From the NCBI RefSeq assembly GCF_964204645.1, contig NC_134030.1, forward strand, positions 17,985,110-18,049,109: a stretch of 64,000 nt of DNA, read 5' to 3'. Origin of the DNA: Tubulanus polymorphus (taxonomy: Eukaryota; Nemertea; Palaeonemertea; Tubulaniformes; Tubulanidae). The position numbers were made by a program, and so were the translations under genes. The notes beneath the pieces are model-generated. The model did not search any database and was not told the DNA's origin. It saw nothing but the letters and a program-made list of their open reading frames with translations. Position 1 is the first letter of the stretch. Each line of letters opens with the position of its first letter. Shown here in pieces: positions 12,186-21,782 of this stretch.

Positions 12186-15100
12186 CCTGCAGCAATTATA
12201 TTTAGATTTTTTAAAGGTACAACAATAGAAGATTATAGTAAATTTAATGAAATAATAGAAAAAATACTAGATTTGATAACAGATGTTGAATATCCAAAAA
12301 TTAGTATCTCTGGGAAAGTAAGTTTTATTAAGTCAGAAGAAAAAATGGATTATAATATTCAAACACACTCTGAAGAAATAATTTCAAAAACACAAATAAA
12401 AGAGAAGTTAGAAAAAATATTAAATGAATTTAAACGTCATATTGAAGAAAGATATTTTGAGGTTTCTGGTTTAACATTGAATGAAATTATATATTTAGAT
12501 TTAAATGTTTATAATACAAAAAGAAATAAAACATCAAAAAGTAATAAAATGTTTAAAAATGATTCAAACTTTACAACAGAAAAAGATATGAAAGCATCAA
12601 GTTATATTAAATTACCATTTAAAACTAATGCAGTAATTAATATACAGAATGATGATAATAAATGTTTTCTGTGGGCGATTATAAGTTGTTTACACCCAAC
12701 AGAAGATATGACGCATAGTTTTAGAATAACAAATTACCGGAAATATGAAACATTATATAAAATTGATCAATATCCAGTAACTATAAAAATGATTCCTAAA
12801 ATAGAAAAAGTTAATAATTTAAAAATAAATGTATTCGAATTAATGCAATTACCAAAGACAAAAGGTGAAAATATTAAAGATTATACATTGGAAGCTTTAT
12901 ATTTAACAGAATATTATGATGATGAAAATGCTATAGATTTGTTATATTACAAAAAAGATGAAAATGAACATTATATGTGGTTAAAACAAATTGATTTATT
13001 CTTTAGAACAGAAAGTGATCATCATAATAAAATTTATCTATGTAGAAAATGTTTATCTAAATTTATGATTGAGAATACATTATTAAAACATAAAGAATTA
13101 TGTGATAATAAAGATTTTTGTAAATTAATAATGCCAACAGAAAAAGATTATAAATTGAAATTTACTAATCATAAATTTAAAAATATTGTTCCATTTGTAA
13201 TTTATGGGGATTTTGAATCGTTGAATAAAGAATTAACTGATCAAGATAGAAAAGAAATATATAACAAAAAGCAATTATTAAAATCAATGGATAAAGGAAG
13301 TGAATTAAATGAAGACATAATACAAGACCCACCAATTATAAATACAATTAAAAAAGTTCATCAAAGAGCTGCTGCTTATGGAATTTATATAAAATCAAAT
13401 TATCCCGAATTATATGAAAGTCAATATATTTCTTTTAGAGGTGAAAATGTAGTTAATGATTTTTGTGATAAAATTATTGAATTAGAAAGTGATTTTGCAA
13501 AATTATTAAACAAAAATAAAAGAATAGTTATGACAAAAGAAGATGAAATTGATTTTAATTATGCAACTCATTGTTGTTATTGTGAAAAACGTTTTTATTC
13601 ATTTGATAAAAGAGTTAGAGATCATGATCATTTAAATTCAAAATATCGTGGAGCTGCTCATGAAGATTGCAATTTACAAGCTAAAAAAGTAAATTTCGTA
13701 CCAATATTATTTCATAATTTATCAGGCTATGATACCCATCTATTTATAAAACAATTATCGGGAAAATTGGGCGCAATTAATCAAGAAATAGAAGAATATA
13801 ATGCTATGAATGAAGCAAATGTAAGAAAATATGATTTTAAACTATTAGCTAAAACATCTGAAAATTATATTTCATTTCAATTTGGTTGCATTAGATTTTT
13901 AGATTCTTATAGATTTCTAGCAAGTTCATTAGATAATTTATCAAAATCATTTTATAATGATTTCAAAATAATGATTTTATTATAACTCGATATTATTATC
14001 CAAATGAACAAGATTTTAAATTATTGAGATATAAAGGCGCAATTCCTTATTCATTTTATAAAACACATGATGATTTTAATATAACAGAATTATGAAGATC
14101 AATTTTATGATAAATTAAAAGAGGAGTATGTGAAAGACGAAGTTTTTGATAGAACATTAAATATTTGGAACCATTTTAAGATGAAAAATCATGGCGAATT
14201 AGTTGATTTATATTTAAAATCAGATGTTATGATATTGGCTGACATATTTGAAAAGTTTAGAGAAGTTAATCTAAACCATTTTAATGTTGATCCTTGTTAT
14301 TGCTACTCTAGTCCTGGTTTAACCTGGCAATGTGGTTTAAAATATACAAATGTAGAATTAGATTTATTAAAAGAACCAGATATGGTTTTATTATTTGAAA
14401 AATCAATTAGAGGTGGAATTAGTGGTGTTATGGGAGATAGGTATTTTAAAGCAAATGATGAATATAAATTATTATATATTGACGCCAATAATTTATATGG
14501 TTGGGCAATGATGCAACCTCAACCATATAAAAATTTTATATTAACAGAAGTTGAAAATGATGATAAAACTGATTGGGAAAGCGCAATTGCGAGTTTAAAA
14601 GACGAAGCACCAATTGGTTATTTCTTTGTAGTTGATTTAGAATATCCTGAAAATATAAAGTTTAAAACAAGAAACTTACCTTATTGCCCAGAACATTTAA
14701 CTGTAGATGATAGTTATTTAAGTGAATACCAGAAGAAAATAAAACCGAAAGATCATGTTTTTACAGAAAAATTAATACTTACTCAAAATAATAAATACAA
14801 TTATATTGTTCATTATAGAATGTTAAAATTTTATCTAAAACAAGGAATGAAATTAAAGAAAGTACATAGATATATTGAATTTAATCAATCAAAGTGGTTA
14901 GAAAAATATATAGATTTCAATACTCAACAGAGAACAATATCAAAAAATGATTTTGAAAAAGATTACTTTAAACTGATGAATAATGCGTTCTATGGCAAGA
15001 CTTGTGAAAACATAAGAAATAGAAATGATATTGAGTTAGTTAGTAATGGTAAAAGATTAAGGCATTTACAATCGTATCCGAAATTTATAGGCAACAGAAT

Positions 15101-16794
15101 ATTTGATGAAAATTTAGCAGCAGTTAAAATGAGGAGAACTTCAATGAAGTTCAATAAACCTATATTTATTGGTGCATCAGTTCTAGAAATTTCAAAATTA
15201 TTAATGTATCAATTTTACTATAACATATTACAACCCCATTTTGGAGAAAAAAATATAGAAATATTATATTTTGATTCTGTAACAGCTGACACCCCAATAT
15301 TATTAAAATGTAATAATAAAATATTGGTAAGAAGAATTTCAGAAATAATTCCAAAACAAAATGAATGTTATATTTCATATGGTGAAAAAGAATTAATACA
15401 AATAAATGGATTAATGGATGTTTGGACGAGAAATGGATGGAAAAAATTAAATAAAATTATCAGACATAAAACAAATAAGAAAATCTATAGAGTTAGAACT
15501 AAATTAGGATTTGTAGATGTTACAGAAGATCATAGTTTAATTAAACAAAATGGTGATGAAATAAAACCAACTGATATAAAAATTGGAGATGAATTATTAC
15601 ATAAAAGATTTTACCCAAGAATGAATCATATGTCATTTGATGATAATTGATAATATTTATAATATAGAACCCGAAACATTGGAAGAAAAAGAATATTTTA
15701 TCAAAGGATTTTTCATGGGTGATGGTTCAGCAGGTGTGTATAATTATGTTAGTGGAACTAAATATTGTTGGTATTTATGCAATCAAGACTTAAAATTATT
15801 AGAAAGAATTAAGAAATTCTGTGAAGAAGTTTATCCAAATAAAACTTTTAAAATCATGGATGTTATGAAATCATCAGCAGTTTATAGAATACATGTGAAT
15901 AATCCTAAAGATTTTGCTATAAAATATAATAACGAATTCTATATTCATGCAATAGTGAAAAGTAATACTTCAACTAAAGAAAAGATAGTTCCAGATTATG
16001 TATTAAATGCAAAAAATAATTTAAAAAAATGGTTCTTCATTGGATTCTACGCAGCCGATGGTACTAAAAGTTTCAAAAACCGCAAAACAATATCTTTAGC
16101 TCAAAAAGGAAAAGTTGCTATATCAGGATTAAATATATTATGCAATTCATTAGGTTTTAATATGAATATTGGATTGATTAAATCTAAACCAAATTGCTTT
16201 AATATAAGCCACACAGAAAATGAGATAACTGAAGAAGTTAAAGATTTATTTGAAATATATAACCCAACAGATTATGTTTATGATTTATCAACTGAAGATG
16301 GTACATTTAACTGTGGATTTCCATTAATAGCCAAAAATACTGACGCCTACATACTAAAAATAAAAACTGATAACATAACAAAAGACTTAAAAACATTAAA
16401 ACATCATTTTGATTTTAGTAATTACCCTAAAGATCATGAATTGTTTAGTAATGATAATAAAAAGATTCCTGGTAAGTTTAAAGATGAATTAGGAGGTGAT
16501 GAAATGATTGAATTTGTTGGGATAAGAAGTAAAATGTATAGTTACAGAACAAAAGATCATGAAGCTAAAAAGTTAAAAGGAATAACAAAACATGTGGTTG
16601 ATAAACATATAGAATTTCAAGATTATATAAAGTGTTTATATAAATCAATTGTAATGAAACACAAAATGAATTGTTTAAGATCAGAAGATCATGAGATGTA
16701 CATTAATGAAGTTGAAAAAACTAGTTTAAATCCATTTGATGATAAAAGGCATATTTTAGATGATGGTATAAAAACATTACCTTATGGTTATTAA
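11718..16794 (+). pseudogene. polB: Polinton DNA polymerase B with intein (frameshifted)
   Basis: Protein-primed family B replicative polymerase. In order: two CxxC...H zinc fingers (residues about 20-41 and 71-90), a conserved region with NDDNKCFLWAI, a third zinc finger, Exo I YGDFES (about residue 497), an endonuclease-VII-like CxxC...RDHDH...CN insertion, Exo II NLSGYDTHL and Exo III-like FLDSYRFL. Motif A is YIDANNLYG (about 14476-14502) and motif B KLMNNAFYGK (about 14970-15000). Motif C is split by an intein (15276-16338). Reading is broken three times: near 13975-13990 (into another frame), near 14085-14100 (back again) and inside the intein near 15640. The first two bracket about 35 codons that are otherwise conserved in sequence. 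The stop overlaps the tail of the opposing zinc-finger gene by 4 bp. The broken reading makes this a probable pseudogene, though indel errors in AT-rich assembly are an alternative. Confidence 0.93.
15276..16338 (+). other. Intein with LAGLIDADG endonuclease in PolB motif C
   Basis: Inserted between the D and T of the motif C signature (YFD before, TDAYILK after), the same point used by well-known archaeal and viral PolB inteins. Block A begins with Ser1 (SVTADTPI), block B is VTEDHSLI with the T and H, and the C-terminal blocks are VYDLSTEDGTF and LIAKN followed by Thr. A two-motif LAGLIDADG endonuclease lies between (FIKGFFMGDGSAG and FFIGFYAADGTKS), with both acidic residues kept. Length is 1063 nt, about 354 codons plus one extra base, so a single frameshift near 15640 (around TTTGATGATAATTGATAAT) is the only break. 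The penultimate residue is Lys instead of the usual His. Confidence 0.92.
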
Positions 16795-18080
16795 AACATA
16801 AAATCAATATCATCAAATTCGAAATCATTATTGTCTTCTTCATTTTCATGTTCTTCTTCCATTCCATTTTTCTCATTTAAATAAAGTTCTATCTTGTTCC
16901 ACATTTCATCTCGCTCTCTTTGTTTCTTTTTGTTTGTTAATTCATCAAATGGAATTATAATATCTAGGTTTAAATAATTTACAATCTTATTCAAAAAGAA
17001 TTCATAATTTATTGAATCTGTTATTCTATTTTCCAAATGATACATTAATATTTGTTTAAATATTTTTTTTATATTTTCCATATCTTCTTCTGTTAATTTA
17101 GGTTTTTCATAATAATCGTTAAATAATAAATATAAATACATTTTCTTTTGTTTTGTGTTAAATGTTGGTGGAATAATTGTTTTTATAATATCTTTTTTAG
17201 TTATTTCACCATTTTTATTTTCTATTATTTTCATTTTTTCAAGCCATTGCATATATTCTGGTGTATGATCTTCTATAGAAAATATTTTAAAAATTTCATC
17301 AAGATAATTTAATTTTGGATCTATAAGAAAATTTCTAATTTTTTCTTCATCCCATAAATTCTTTTGCCATCCACAATCAACACAAAATAACACAGTACCT
17401 TCTTGTCTTAAGGTCGCATAAATACATTGTGGGCATTTTTGTTTATAATTTATTGGTAATAGATTTTCATTAAGCTCTTGGTATTTTCTTACGTTTTCTT
17501 TATGTTTTACTGTTCTATTATGTAGATTTGAATTACTTGTTGTAATAATCAATTTACAATATTTACAATAATATGTTTTTCTTGTTAATTCATTATATTG
17601 TTTTTCTAACTTTTCAACTGTTTCTTCATTATCTGGTAACGTTTTCTCATATTTTATTTTTTCTAATAAATTATTTTTTCTTTCATTGAATTCAGTTTCA
17701 AATTTATTAGAAATTTTATCTATGTGTGCTTTACTAAATTGATGATTCTCCCAATCTTCTATATTGTCAGGGCTATATTTTACTTGACAAGGCTCACAGA
17801 AATTATTCTTTACATTATTCTTGTTATAAAATAAAAAAGGTCTTTTCCAAATAACTTCAGGTTCAACTTCAGCAGAATTATTATCAACATTAGCTGTTGC
17901 GCCATTAATTCTACACTTCTCTGAATGTTTTTTAACATAATTTCTTGAGAATAATTGATTACATTTTGGGCAGTTTATTTTAGGGGGTTTATAATTTTCA
18001 TCATGTTTTTTCATATGTCGAGCCTTATTACTTTTTCTTAGAAGTTCACCACAAATTTCACATGCTATCTTCTCGTCCAT
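16791..18080 (-). CDS. Zinc-finger protein with VLTF3-like C-terminal region
   Basis: 429 aa, intact. Four N-terminal zinc-finger-like units are visible (C7/C10...H22/H26; C37/C40...H52/C56; C95/C98...H113/H119; C172/C175...H187/H193). A zinc ribbon follows (C216, C219, C233, C236, the last in DCGW), then a helical region ending in a stretch at about 350-400 (INYEFFLNKIVNYL...IIPF...MWNKI). Ribbon plus this tail resembles the poxvirus/giant-virus late transcription factor VLTF3. The tail is very acidic. If correct, it would activate late genes at the TAAATG-type starts seen downstream. It is divergent from the penton gene, tail-to-tail with polB (4-bp overlap), and carries the early-class motif. 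The VLTF3 assignment is by pattern only; a generic DNA-binding regulator is the alternative. Confidence 0.6.
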   Translation of the reverse strand: MDEKIACEICGELLRKSNKARHMKKHDENYKPPKINCPKCNQLFSRNYVKKHSEKCRINGATANVDNNSAEVEPEVIWKRPFLFYNKNNVKNNFCEPCQVKYSPDNIEDWENHQFSKAHIDKISNKFETEFNERKNNLLEKIKYEKTLPDNEETVEKLEKQYNELTRKTYYCKYCKLIITTSNSNLHNRTVKHKENVRKYQELNENLLPINYKQKCPQCIYATLRQEGTVLFCVDCGWQKNLWDEEKIRNFLIDPKLNYLDEIFKIFSIEDHTPEYMQWLEKMKIIENKNGEITKKDIIKTIIPPTFNTKQKKMYLYLLFNDYYEKPKLTEEDMENIKKIFKQILMYHLENRITDSINYEFFLNKIVNYLNLDIIIPFDELTNKKKQRERDEMWNKIELYLNEKNGMEEEHENEEDNNDFEFDDIDFMF

Positions 18081-18136
18081 TTATTAAGGAAAAAAATTAC
18101 TTGTGGTGATGAGGTAATTTTTTTATGTTATAAATA
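18081..18136. promoter_or_regulatory. Divergent promoter region between VLTF3-like and penton genes
   Basis: Fifty-six bases serve both directions. Towards the minus-strand gene lies the early-class motif (18097-18111, 16 nt from its ATG at 18080). Towards the plus-strand gene lies a T-run followed by TATAAATAATG, overlapping the start at 18137. The two promoter classes therefore meet here back to back. Confidence 0.6.
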
Positions 18137-18934
18137 ATGGTAGAATTAAAAGAATACAGAATATTTGTTGATTCTAGAAAACTTATAAATTATAAATCTC
18201 ATAATTTATTAGTACAATTAGATAGAGAATTTAAGAATTGTGTAGATTTAAAATTAGTAAATATAAGTTTATGTAATTCTTTTTATAATATATCGGATAA
18301 AACTGATGAACATAGAAGCCTTCTTATTTTTGATAAACTTGAAAAAAAATGGATTCAACTTATGCTTACACCAGGATTATATAATTTAGAAACATTAGCG
18401 CAAGAAATTAATAGAAAAGCTCGGATTAGATTAGGTAATGGTAATTCCAAATTTAATATTAAATTCATAAAAAGTGAGAGCTCTAATAAAATTAAAATAA
18501 AGCTTGATGATGAACTTATTAAACTTGATAAATCTGATCCATTGATGACAAGAAGACATACTTACACGGTAAAAAAACCTATAGCTAAACTATTAGGAAT
18601 TACTCCAAATCAATTTGGTGGAAACAAACACGGTAACTCAAATATAATACCTTTTACACACTTTTATATTTATTGCAATTTAATCGATCCTACAAAAACA
18701 TTCGAAGCAACTAAAGATACAACATGTAATTCTGGTTTACTAAACATTTTACCATTGAAGAATGTTAAACAATTTGGAACGCAAATAAATTATAATTTAA
18801 CAGAATGTGATTTTAAACCTTGCATTCCTAAATTTAATAATTTTAGATTAGAAATTAGAAATCATAATGGATACTTAATTGATTTAAATAACTTTCCTGT
18901 GATATATGAATTAGTTATAAGATGTAAAGAGTAA
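18137..18934 (+). CDS. Polinton minor capsid (penton) protein
   Basis: 265 aa, intact. The C-terminal half has the pattern of Polinton penton proteins: FYIYCNLIDP, then a short basic/hydrophobic strand series (LLNILPL, FGTQINYNL, FRLEIRNHNGYLIDL) ending in a final beta strand (VIYELVIR). This fits a single jelly-roll fold that forms the fivefold vertices. The N-terminal region is also strand-rich (YRIFVDSRK, LKLVNISLC). First gene of the plus-strand late block, followed after 16 nt by the next gene. Confidence 0.8.
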   Translation: MVELKEYRIFVDSRKLINYKSHNLLVQLDREFKNCVDLKLVNISLCNSFYNISDKTDEHRSLLIFDKLEKKWIQLMLTPGLYNLETLAQEINRKARIRLGNGNSKFNIKFIKSESSNKIKIKLDDELIKLDKSDPLMTRRHTYTVKKPIAKLLGITPNQFGGNKHGNSNIIPFTHFYIYCNLIDPTKTFEATKDTTCNSGLLNILPLKNVKQFGTQINYNLTECDFKPCIPKFNNFRLEIRNHNGYLIDLNNFPVIYELVIRCKE

Positions 18935-18950
18935 TTTTTCACCTATAAAA

Positions 18951-19307
18951 ATGAATATAACTGTTGGACCGAGTATATGTTTTGGGTTTGATTTTAAACG
19001 TGAGAAAGAAATGAAATTTAACATTAATGATGTAATAACACATATCAAAAATGTTGTATTTTCTAATGAAACAACATTTGAGTATGAAACAACAATAGAT
19101 AAAGAAACTTTTAATGTAGAAAAGATTACTAATTTAATTAGAGAATCTTTAAAATTTTATGAATTAGATGAAGATTTTATAATCGATGATATTGAAAAAA
19201 TAATAATTGAAATATATACAAATGAAACTAGTAATAAAATAAATGTTGAAATAATCATCACTAAGATAACTAAATATTTTGATGATAGTAATTTTTTTGA
19301 TAAATAA
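18951..19307 (+). CDS. Hypothetical acidic Polinton protein, 118 aa
   Basis: Open from an ATG preceded by TATAAAA. Rich in Asp/Glu, Ile and Asn, with no transmembrane segment, Cys/His cluster or recognised motif. Its stop codon is immediately followed by the ATG of the next gene, which makes the downstream TAAATAAATG motif overlap this gene's end. Probably cotranscribed or at least in the same late block. Function unknown. Confidence 0.7.
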   Translation: MNITVGPSICFGFDFKREKEMKFNINDVITHIKNVVFSNETTFEYETTIDKETFNVEKITNLIRESLKFYELDEDFIIDDIEKIIIEIYTNETSNKINVEIIITKITKYFDDSNFFDK

Positions 19308-19529
19308 ATGAGTGATAATAAGTGGATAATAACTGGATTATATAATGGCGCATTACTATCAGTTGGAACGGTTGGTTATTCAATGGTATTAAAAAAAGTA
19401 TTCAAAATGGGAAGTGTTAATGTTGATAGATTTGATATAAATGATATTTTAAAGTTAACGTTAGCAGTTACTTTATCTAATTTAACTATTGATTATTTGG
19501 AAAAACAAAAATATATTCCTCCCATATAA
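19308..19529 (+). CDS. Small Polinton membrane protein, 73 aa
   Basis: The ATG is part of TAAATAAATG, directly abutting the previous stop. Residues about 5-28 are hydrophobic (ALLSVGTVGYSMVL), and a second hydrophobic stretch lies at about 45-62 (LKLTLAVTLSNLTI), suggesting two membrane segments. Small two-TM proteins at this position are common in Polintons; role unknown. Confidence 0.7.
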   Translation: MSDNKWIITGLYNGALLSVGTVGYSMVLKKVFKMGSVNVDRFDINDILKLTLAVTLSNLTIDYLEKQKYIPPI

Positions 19530-19553
19530 ATGCATAATTTTTTTGTTAAATAA

Positions 19554-19976
19554 ATGGCTTCTGCAATTATAACTATTATAGGATCGGCAATTGTTAACGC
19601 TTTAGCATTTACTGGTGGTGGTTATTTATTTAAACATATTGATAAAAATAGTTCATTAGGAGAACAAAGAAGACATAACTTAGCGTTAGAGAAATACAAT
19701 AAAGCAGCAGAAGAATATAGAGAAAAAAGACAAAACTATATGGATTACATCAATAAAGAATTATATGATCAGAAGATTTCACATAGAGATTTTCAATCAG
19801 TTGATGATGCAATGAGTTTATATAACGCGGTAACCAATAAAGAAAAATTACATCTATACAAACCTAAATTATCAGATTATTATACCCCAAGTAAAGAACA
19901 ACAGAAATATGAAATAATATGGATTTTAGGTGGAACAGTTATTGTTATATTTGTTGCTTATAAGTTTACTAATTAG
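19554..19976 (+). CDS. Conserved Polinton membrane protein, 140 aa
   Basis: N-terminal hydrophobic Gly/Ala-rich segment (residues 1-25, IVNALAFTGGGYLF), a charged helical middle with RRHNLALEKYNKAAEEY, a conserved-looking KLSDYYTPS motif at about 105-113, and a C-terminal membrane segment (about 120-138). This arrangement recurs in animal Polintons as an uncharacterised virion-type protein. The start sits in a T-run followed by TTAAATAAATG. Confidence 0.75.
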   Translation: MASAIITIIGSAIVNALAFTGGGYLFKHIDKNSSLGEQRRHNLALEKYNKAAEEYREKRQNYMDYINKELYDQKISHRDFQSVDDAMSLYNAVTNKEKLHLYKPKLSDYYTPSKEQQKYEIIWILGGTVIVIFVAYKFTN

Positions 19977-19995
19977 TAATTTTTTTTCTAAATAA

Positions 19996-20430
19996 ATGGA
20001 AGATAAAGTTGATAGTATTGATATTATTCCTCATGATATAAATAAAACTAAATTAAAAACATATTTAGAAAAACAAATATTAGAATTTGAAAGTGACTTA
20101 AAGATAAAAAAGAAAAAATATTTAAAAAGTAAAATTATATATTATTTGATTATAAGTGGTTCGGTTACAATTAGTTCTGTAATAACATTTCTAGCAATAT
20201 TTAGTCCATTAACACCTTTAGCTATATCAATTGGTGTATTAGGATTAAGTTCAAGTGTTTTAACTGGTATAAGTTCAAAATTAAATATAAAAAGTAATAA
20301 AGAAAAAATCAAAACTAATATAAAAGAAATTAATAAATTAAAGAACACACTAGACTATATAATAAGTTTAAATGGTCATATAACAGTTGAAGAACAAGAT
20401 AAATTATTAAAAGAATTAATAAATTATTAA
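19996..20430 (+). CDS. Polinton protein with coiled coils and membrane hairpin, 144 aa
   Basis: A charged helix (about 15-50, Lys/Glu-rich), two adjacent hydrophobic segments (about 48-90: YYLIISGSVTISS, then LAISIGVLGLSSSVL) and a second charged helix to the C-terminus. This is a hairpin membrane protein topology with coiled-coil arms. The start is in T-run/CTAAATAAATG, 16 nt after the previous stop. Function unknown. Confidence 0.72.
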   Translation: MEDKVDSIDIIPHDINKTKLKTYLEKQILEFESDLKIKKKKYLKSKIIYYLIISGSVTISSVITFLAIFSPLTPLAISIGVLGLSSSVLTGISSKLNIKSNKEKIKTNIKEINKLKNTLDYIISLNGHITVEEQDKLLKELINY

Positions 20431-20446
20431 TTTTTTAATTATATAA

Positions 20447-21766
20447 ATGGCAGATAGTTTTCCAAAAGCTTTCCAATATAATAAATCAATTAAATATAAT
20501 ATTCCGGCAATAGATTTTAAGAAAAATATTACATATAAAAATATAGTTTTAAATTCATTTACTAATTTAGAAATTTATGTTAATGAATCACAGTTTTTTA
20601 TTTCTAAAATGGAAAATATATTTAATACATATGAAGTTACTTTTACTCGAGATGAATATCATATATATAAAGTAAAATCTAATATGAAGTATTGGCAGAA
20701 TCAATTAAATTTTGCTGTTTATTGTGCAACAACAGGATGTGGAATAAGTTGGAATGATCATTTAAATAACTTAGATAAAAATTTAAAGTATTCTAATTTA
20801 AAATTAATTCACACAATATTTAGATTTCACACATATTTTCAAATCAGAATAATATTAAATGAATTAGAATGTCCTTTACCCGGGTCTAAATATTTTAAAG
20901 AATTGGATAATAATATTAATATATCCAAGTTTTATAAAATATGTAATGAATTTAATATAGATATTAATTCCGATTTCAGAGCGCATGGTAAATTGCAAGG
21001 TGTTGGTGAAGAGTTTGAAATAAAAAGAATTGATTATATGCATAGAATTTCAGCTTATCGTAATTATAAAATTGATAATAATAATGGTTGGGTTAATTTC
21101 ATTTTAGAAAATGGTGAAGGTTTTACAAAATCAGGTATACAAAGAATAAATCAATCTATTAGAATTTATTTGATATGTATTTTAGGCGCTCAAGTTGAAA
21201 CAAGATCCCCAATAATTGGAAATGATAACACTTCATTCGATGCGTAGAAACAATTTAAAGTTTTATTTGAAGATTCAATTCATAATGATAAAAATAGATC
21301 GATTCCAGAAAACATTATAAGATATCAAAATTATTCAGATAAATCTCATATTAGATTAAATTATTGTATAGGACCTAATCTATTAATTATTTCTAATGAT
21401 TTAGTATTAAAGATGGGAAATATAATTGGTTATAATAATCTAATTAAAACTGCAACAATAAACAATTCATTTGGATTAAATGATATAAATAAAAAGATTA
21501 TTACTGCTCCAAAATTAATGGAAGGTGAAAAAAATAAAAAACATATTCAATCAACAGAAACTAAAACTAAGAATATTAAATTAAATAATGATTCTAAAAT
21601 AAAAGATTACAATACTACAGAAAATGGTGCCATACGGCACCCACACGGTGATATTCAACATGATGTAATTAAACTAAATGATGATAATAAATCCCATGAA
21701 AATACTAAATTAGCTATAACTTGTATAGGAATTGTTATAGGAGGAATATTATATTTTAAATTTTAA
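20447..21766 (+). pseudogene. Conserved Polinton protein with one in-frame amber stop
   Basis: One frame of 440 codons runs from the ATG in TATATAAATG to the TAA at 21764-21766, interrupted only by TAG at 21245-21247. The N-terminal part has AVYCATTGCGISWNDHL and FRFHTYFQIRIIL...PLPG, which recur in an uncharacterised conserved Polinton protein (PY-like). The part after the stop is Asn/Lys-rich and ends with a membrane anchor (LAITCIGIVIGGILYF). Because both halves are preserved in frame, the stop is recent, or read through, or a sequencing error. A Gln codon one transition away (CAG) is the simplest ancestor. Confidence 0.75.
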
Positions 21767-21782
21767 TTTTTTTATTATATAA

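Noticed and set aside
15166-15378. Minus-strand frames over polB and over the late genes
   Set aside because: Shadow frames in A+T-rich coding sequence with no motifs of their own.
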